Source: DAOUJH01 sp965116555
Lineage (GTDB): Bacteria; Chloroflexota; Dehalococcoidia; Lucifugimonadales; QGNO01
Assembly: GCA_965116555.1 (NCBI GenBank)
Contig: OZ220698.1
Coordinates: forward strand, 1,426,001 to 1,490,000
Reading direction: 5' to 3'
Length of the DNA stretch: 64,000 nt
Made by a program: the position numbers and the translations under genes
In this document: positions 62,160 through 64,000 of the stretch, in pieces
Numbering within the stretch: the first letter of the stretch is position 1
How the letters are laid out: each line of letters opens with the position of its first letter
The notes under the pieces: model-generated
Database searches by the model: none
Told to the model about the DNA's origin: nothing
The model's input: the letters and a program-made list of their open reading frames with translations, nothing else

Positions 62160-64000
62160 TTAATGCGGGACTGAGCCGTGCTTATTGCGGTAGACCTGCT
62201 TTATGTATTCGACATCAAAGTGCGGGATCCATGACTTCTTCGCTGAATCTGTCATCACGGAGTCAGGGTAAGCGTCTACCTCTTTGCCATTTACCTGAAC
62301 TTTGTATTTGTAGAGGTCGTCCAGCCCTAGCGCATGACCGAACTCATGTATAAAGGTTGAGGGTAGTGACCTGTACCTGCTGCCGTCAGGAGTCCTTTCC
62401 CGATCAAGTCTGACCTTATTGGTCCAGTGAAATCTGACGGCTGAATTGGTTCTGTCGTTCCATTCCCATGCGGGTTCCTCAAAGGTCATAATCATATTGC
62501 CCATCTCTATCGCAACATCCGGACGGATGAAGGGTTCTAAGAAGGGTGCAAGGTCGAGAAGCTCAATGGCGGCCTTTGGATACACGCAGGCCACTGCCCT
62601 GCCGCAGTCGTCATCGTTGGTCAGAACCACCAGTTCAGGAGGGTCGTTGCTGTTGCGGTCTCCTGGGTTCGTCCTTATAAGAGTCTCTCTGCCGTCGGTA
62701 TTCCGGTTTCCACAGGCTTGCCTTTCGCATATCTGCACGTCGGGCCAGCGTGAGGATTGACCGCCTATGGCGCGGTTCCAGGCGCGTTCCGCAGACCCGA
62801 TGGCAATGGGGAAGAGAACTCCTGGGTCTTGTTTCCAGGGTGTCGCAGTAGGCGTGGGGTCAGAGCCATTCCCGTTCCGGGGACTATTCTGGTCTCCATC
62901 CCAGCAGTGATGCCGCGCTGAGTCCCCACCGCCATCGTCACACCAATGCGGCGTCGGCGTCGGCGGAACTGGCGTCGGCGTCGGTGGGTCGCAATGATGC
63001 CGCGCTGAGTCGCTGCCATCGTCACACCAGTGCGGCGTCGGGGTCGGCGGCGCTGGCGTCGGCGTCGGTGGGTCGCAATGATGCCGCGCTGAGTCGCTGC
63101 CATCGTCACACCAGTGCGGCGTCGGGGTCGGCGGCGCTGGCGTCGGCGTCGGTGGGTCGCAATGATGCCGCGCTGAGTCGCCGCCATCGTCACACCAGTG
63201 CGGCGTCGGGGTCGGCGTAGGTGGTACTGGCGTGGGTGTCGGCGGCGCTGGTGTGGGCGTCGGGATACAATGATGCCTCGCTGAGTCGCCGCCGCCATCG
63301 TCACACCAGTGCGGCGTCGGGGTCGGCGTTGGCGTTGGGCAATGATGCCTCGCTGAGTCAGGGTCAGTGCCGCCATCGTCACACCAATGCGGCGTCGGGG
63401 TCGGCGTTGGCGTTGGGGTCGGCGTTCCTGGCGTAGGCGTAGGCGTCGGCGTACAATCGAGGCGTCGGGCGGAATCAAGCTCGGTGCCGTCATCATCGCA
63501 GACAGGAGTCGGACTCGGCGTGGGCGTCGACGTCGCTGGCAAAGGTGTCCAGGTGGGGGGCAGCTTCTCTACCCAATACATGACGGTGTGGTCCCTCTGG
63601 TATCCCAAATGCGGGATAGGGGCGGAAGGCTTTATCTCTAGGGTGTATTCGCTCGCCGAGCTGCTGAGAGACCCGGCGACCAGGAGTTCCAACATGTAGA
63701 GGTCGTCACCTGTCCTGGCAGGGAGCAGCCGCGAGAGGCGGGCATTGGTGTGGCCGGCTGCCTCTTCCTGGTTATTGTCGTTTTTCTGCAGCACGTCCCT
63801 GGTGAAGGACGTGCTGCTCCTGAGAACAAGATAAGTGTCCTCGGTTTCAGACTTCAGGTCGATGATGAAATGCATGGGCTCGGTCAGCCGGAATGTGTAG
63901 TACCTGGCAGGAGACGTGCTCTTGTAGCTCGACATGCAGTTGCTGGGCCATGTGGATGTTCTGACCGAGCGGGTAGTGTACCTGTTGATTGTCCCTATGT
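62160..64000 (-). CDS. Secreted metzincin-like metalloprotease with Cys/His-rich stalk, cassette copy C (5' end outside window)
   Basis: Open to the window edge (TINRYTTRSVRTSTW upstream of the first ATG continues the homology), so the signal peptide and EF-hand part are off-window. Visible: PPC-like domain (YYTFRLTEPMHFIIDLKSET), then a Thr-Pro stalk carrying seven loops of the form HWCDDGxDSARHHC. The protease domain has FIHEFGHALGLDDLYKYK (HExxHxxGxxD), Met-turn PDSVMTDS and the conserved end YIKQVYRNKHGSVPH. Its stop is about 24 bp before the family partner at 62135. Confidence 0.86.
   Translation of the reverse strand, partial: IGTINRYTTRSVRTSTWPSNCMSSYKSTSPARYYTFRLTEPMHFIIDLKSETEDTYLVLRSSTSFTRDVLQKNDNNQEEAAGHTNARLSRLLPARTGDDLYMLELLVAGSLSSSASEYTLEIKPSAPIPHLGYQRDHTVMYWVEKLPPTWTPLPATSTPTPSPTPVCDDDGTELDSARRLDCTPTPTPTPGTPTPTPTPTPTPHWCDDGGTDPDSARHHCPTPTPTPTPHWCDDGGGDSARHHCIPTPTPAPPTPTPVPPTPTPTPHWCDDGGDSARHHCDPPTPTPAPPTPTPHWCDDGSDSARHHCDPPTPTPAPPTPTPHWCDDGSDSARHHCDPPTPTPVPPTPTPHWCDDGGGDSARHHCWDGDQNSPRNGNGSDPTPTATPWKQDPGVLFPIAIGSAERAWNRAIGGQSSRWPDVQICERQACGNRNTDGRETLIRTNPGDRNSNDPPELVVLTNDDDCGRAVACVYPKAAIELLDLAPFLEPFIRPDVAIEMGNMIMTFEEPAWEWNDRTNSAVRFHWTNKVRLDRERTPDGSRYRSLPSTFIHEFGHALGLDDLYKYKVQVNGKEVDAYPDSVMTDSAKKSWIPHFDVEYIKQVYRNKHGSVPH
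62900..63480 (-). repeat. Tandem repeats coding Thr-Pro linker plus Cys/His loops
   Basis: Repeats of about 65-95 bp encode PTPTPHWCDDG(S/G)DSARHHC units in the copy C stalk, seven in total with the most divergent near 63470. Several units (63000-63180) are near-identical, so copy number can vary. Confidence 0.9.

Overview
The window reads as a monoderm, GC-rich bacterium of the Chloroflexota, probably the Dehalococcoidia/SAR202 side. This is inferred from the housekeeping gene content, an RNase HI-MoaC fusion, and secreted proteins with long Thr-Pro linkers. No rRNA or tRNA gene was seen, so the placement is not proven.

Region 1 (1-9.8 kb) is ordinary chromosome: glpX (partial) and a class I fructose-bisphosphate aldolase diverge from each other; then rdgB, moaA and a fused rnhA-moaC; convergent to these a coiled-coil gene, coaD and rsmD; then pyrG (with a strong promoter and a folded leader) and rho.

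Region 2 (9.8-17.2 kb) is the end of an integrated element. Only the 3' part of comM (yifB) is present. It breaks in the middle of the conserved PANFMLVGAMNPCPCGY stretch, exactly where a 532-aa serine recombinase gene ends; the last codons of the recombinase are read out of frame from comM DNA. The 5' part of comM is not in the window, so the element probably continues past 64 kb. Behind the recombinase come small ORFs, a DUF4143-type ATPase, an AlpA-like regulator, a repeat-bearing AT-rich region, and an HTH plus PD-(D/E)xK nuclease pair that diverges from a DUF2806-like gene.

Region 3 (17.5-64 kb) is a surface-protein island. Its core is a cassette present three times (about 18-22 kb on minus, 51-55 kb on plus, 60-64 kb on minus): a secreted metzincin-like protease with HEFGH motif, PPC-like domain(s) and a Thr-Pro stalk; a secreted or lipid-anchored protein of about 475-500 aa; then tiny membrane or coiled-coil proteins. 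Between them lie two single-chain two-component proteins (sensor, kinase, receiver and OmpR-type winged helix in one polypeptide; one copy is frameshifted), a DegV protein, a giant Calx-beta adhesin of about 5,650 aa with eight near-identical 330-bp repeats, and a cadherin/propeller surface protein of 1,479 aa. Three genes share a nearly identical promoter block with three TTTTACR boxes at fixed spacing. This suggests one regulon, plausibly under the adjacent winged-helix regulators.

The island shows heavy duplication and decay: vestiges of the kinase, receiver and lipoprotein genes, single-base frameshifts in small genes, an inverted duplicate gene pair 41 kb apart, and expanding repeat tracts. 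Calcium is a recurring theme (Calx-beta, cadherin-like and EF-hand-like motifs).
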